Of a stretch of 64,000 bases of DNA, positions 62,196 through 64,000 are shown piece after piece. The position numbers were made by a program, and so were the translations under genes. Under the pieces are notes generated by a model. It was not told the DNA's origin. It did not search any database and saw only the letters and a list, made by a program, of their open reading frames with translations. How positions within the stretch are numbered: the stretch's first letter is position 1; each line of letters begins with the position of its first letter. This stretch comes from Branchiostoma belcheri (taxonomy: Eukaryota > Chordata > Leptocardii > Amphioxiformes > Branchiostomatidae): the NCBI RefSeq assembly GCF_001625305.1, contig NW_017804020.1, positions 3,409,039 through 3,473,038 of the forward strand, read 5' to 3'.

Positions 62196-62417
62196 ATGTT
62201 GGAGAGCCTTGTCCAGTCCACAGCGTGGTATTACATCTCTATGTTGTCGGTGGTCATCCCACTGGTGTACCTGTTTTACCTCTTCACAGCCATCGCGTTT
62301 GAGTACACAAACACGCGCATGAACCGCCAGTGGGACCAGTGGAAAAGGATGTTCCCAGAGAAACTGAAGGAGAGCCCAAGGGACAATTCCTGCGGAGAGT
62401 TTGACAAACTAGACTGA
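62196..62417 (+). CDS. 73-residue single-pass membrane microprotein, unknown family
   Basis: A complete ORF with ATG in fair context (aacaacATGTTG), an in-frame TGA about 20 bp upstream that fixes the start, and stop TGA at 62415-62417. Residues ~12-35 (YYISMLSVVIPLVYLFYLFT plus AIAF) form one strong hydrophobic segment. A basic, Trp/Met-rich amphipathic stretch follows (NRQWDQWKRMFPEKLKES), then an acidic tail (CGEFDKLD). The charge pattern suggests a tail-anchored or SMIM-type protein with its C-terminus in the cytosol (inference). I do not recognise the family. It may be the coding exon of a transcript whose leader starts near the TASOR promoter. Being short, it could still be fortuitous. 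Confidence 0.45.
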   Translation: MLESLVQSTAWYYISMLSVVIPLVYLFYLFTAIAFEYTNTRMNRQWDQWKRMFPEKLKESPRDNSCGEFDKLD

Positions 62418-64000
62418 CCCCCGTGGTTGCTGAATTTTGCTTCGATATTACTGTGTAATTTCAATATTGAGATTATAAGAATATTGATTTCATTTATGGT
62501 TGGTTTGTACCAGAAGCAATATGTTTGGAAGATCTGTCATAACTTGGAAGCCGAAGCTCATCAAATACAGTGAAGTACTCATGATGTAAACTTGAAATTT
62601 GTTCTTTTGCTTGCCATATCAGTATTCTTCCCTCTTCTCACATCTTTGGCTGGGATCAGGAGTTGATTTTGTGTTGTTTGATATTTACTTGTAATTTAAC
62701 AATATGCCAAGTAATAGTAGTGTACTGAATTTCATATTGTTTATTGTTATGACATTAGGAAGTCTTGTAAGTTGTATAGCATGTATTTGTCATTTTCTTG
62801 CTCCAAAGCCTTTACAGAGTGGGTGATCGAGCAAATTCACAGAAATATACTATCTTTGTAAATCTGTTCTGTCTACTACTGAAATATAAGTATTAGTGTA
62901 AACACCCTACATAGTAAACCAGCTGCAGTTATTTTGGCTAGACAAGGCTATATTTAGTGTACCATGTATCAAGTTAGTATGCCAATGAGCATGTTAGAAG
63001 GCAAGAGTAATTTAAGGGACACTAAATATCATCCTAGTGTCGATTATTCTGTACTACTGTTCTGGCATGTTGCCAAACCCCTGATAGGCATGTACAAGCA
63101 GCTGTAAGGCTACCGTACCCTTACTGTTATAGACATCACTAACCATGTGGGTCCAGCCCACCTTACCAGAGGAGGTACAGGTAGAACGACTAAGGCGATT
63201 TACAGCATCCATTGGTGATTATGCAAGAGGTGGGTTGAAATCTTAGTTGTAGAGGTAAACTGTATTTTTTATTATAAAAGAAATTAAACCCACATCTCTG
63301 TCAGAAAATATTATGATTTTACATGCAAGTTGAAATTTTTGCATAAATATGTTTTTTTTCCCAGCCATGTTGTATCTTCAGGAATGTATTGTTTGGGGGA
63401 ACAAATTCTATGCAGTTTAAGTTTTATGCACTCAAACTGGTTTCAGGCAATGTTGCACAATATTTATATGTACTAATATATAATGTATTATATGCCATAA
63501 AATACAGTGTGCCAAGCTCAGAATATCAGAATAAATGTAACATGTTTCATAAGTGTATGTTGAAAAGGTTTATGGTTAATTATGCAATAAATGTTATTTC
63601 AGTAGGGACTCTTTATGCTCATACTAGGTAGTTATTATCCATACATGTCTTCCAATGTTGTTGATTTGGACTTCTCCCAGTATGCAATCTGAACTCTTGT
63701 CTGCAACCCTGAGCTACATCTGAGCCTGTCAGTCATCCTTGCTGATGTTCAGCCCTGCAGAGGAAAGAATTTGAACACTGCTGCCCTTTCCCCTGTTGCA
63801 TCATTTGTTTTTACCCTCCTGTCACCAAAATAGTCACAAAACATGCTATTTTCCTGAAATAATGACATGTAGAACTGTAGTATGACTATGTTACAAACAT
63901 AGTACTATGGGTACTACATGTACTAGCATATGGTATTAGCTTTAATATTACCTACTGTAGATGGGAAGTAATTTTAGTCCTGGTCCTGTATCAGATATAC
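62418..64000 (+). other. 3' flank with one exon-like segment
   Basis: AT-rich, largely featureless. At 63133-63229 an open segment runs from acceptor gttatag to donor gtgggt and would encode TSLTMWVQPTLPEEVQVERL followed by RRFTASIGDYAR; it looks exon-like but has no partner in the window. The microprotein's 3' UTR probably lies in the first part. Confidence 0.25.

Overview
The window is eukaryotic DNA with spliced genes: GT-AG introns, one domain per exon, AATAAA signals and dense short interspersed repeats. A properdin-like complement protein, an IL-17-receptor-type SEFIR protein, a TRIM protein with USP7-like MATH domains and a TASOR homologue occur together, with compact introns and many MITEs. 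This fits an invertebrate chordate; a cephalochordate (amphioxus) is my best guess. That is inferred from gene content, since I ran no search.

Layout. (1) 1-3.05 kb, + strand: the last four exons of an IL-17 receptor A/D-type gene, which starts left of the window. (2) 3.05-5.0 kb: a segmental duplication carrying two orphan copies of a sulfotransferase last exon (- strand, the second with an in-frame stop), separated by a frameshifted non-LTR reverse-transcriptase fragment. (3) 6.05-15.0 kb, + strand: a complete 12-exon properdin-like gene with a signal peptide, an N-terminal Cys-rich TB-like domain, eight thrombospondin type-1 repeats (TSRs) and two acidic Ser-Gly tracts resembling glycosaminoglycan attachment sites. 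(4) 15-17.9 kb: a LINE 3' tail, a large microsatellite and otherwise featureless spacer. (5) 17.9-21.6 kb, + strand: a two-exon TRIM gene, RING-B-box-B-box-coiled coil followed by three tandem USP7-type MATH domains; a ~150-bp tandem repeat lies just downstream. (6) 24.0-57.9 kb, - strand: a 32-exon gene whose exon phases all join into one 3,762-codon frame, encoding a very large TASOR homologue (HUSH-complex scaffold) with PARP-like DUF3715, SPOC and C-terminal domains. Its introns hold LINE and MITE remnants and a decayed exon duplicate. (7) 58-64 kb, + strand side: the TASOR promoter, probably divergent, a 73-codon single-pass membrane microprotein ORF and a few unassembled exon-like pieces.

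How they fit together. Three genes point to immunity or genome defence: complement-type recognition (properdin-like), cytokine signalling (SEFIR receptor) and a ubiquitin-ligase-type TRIM. TASOR in vertebrates silences retroelements through H3K9me3. The IL17R-like and TASOR genes lie within 60 kb; in human, IL17RD and TASOR are both at 3p14.3 by my recollection, so this may be an ancient linkage. Exon coordinates were built by hand from splice consensus and phase continuity and need transcript support.
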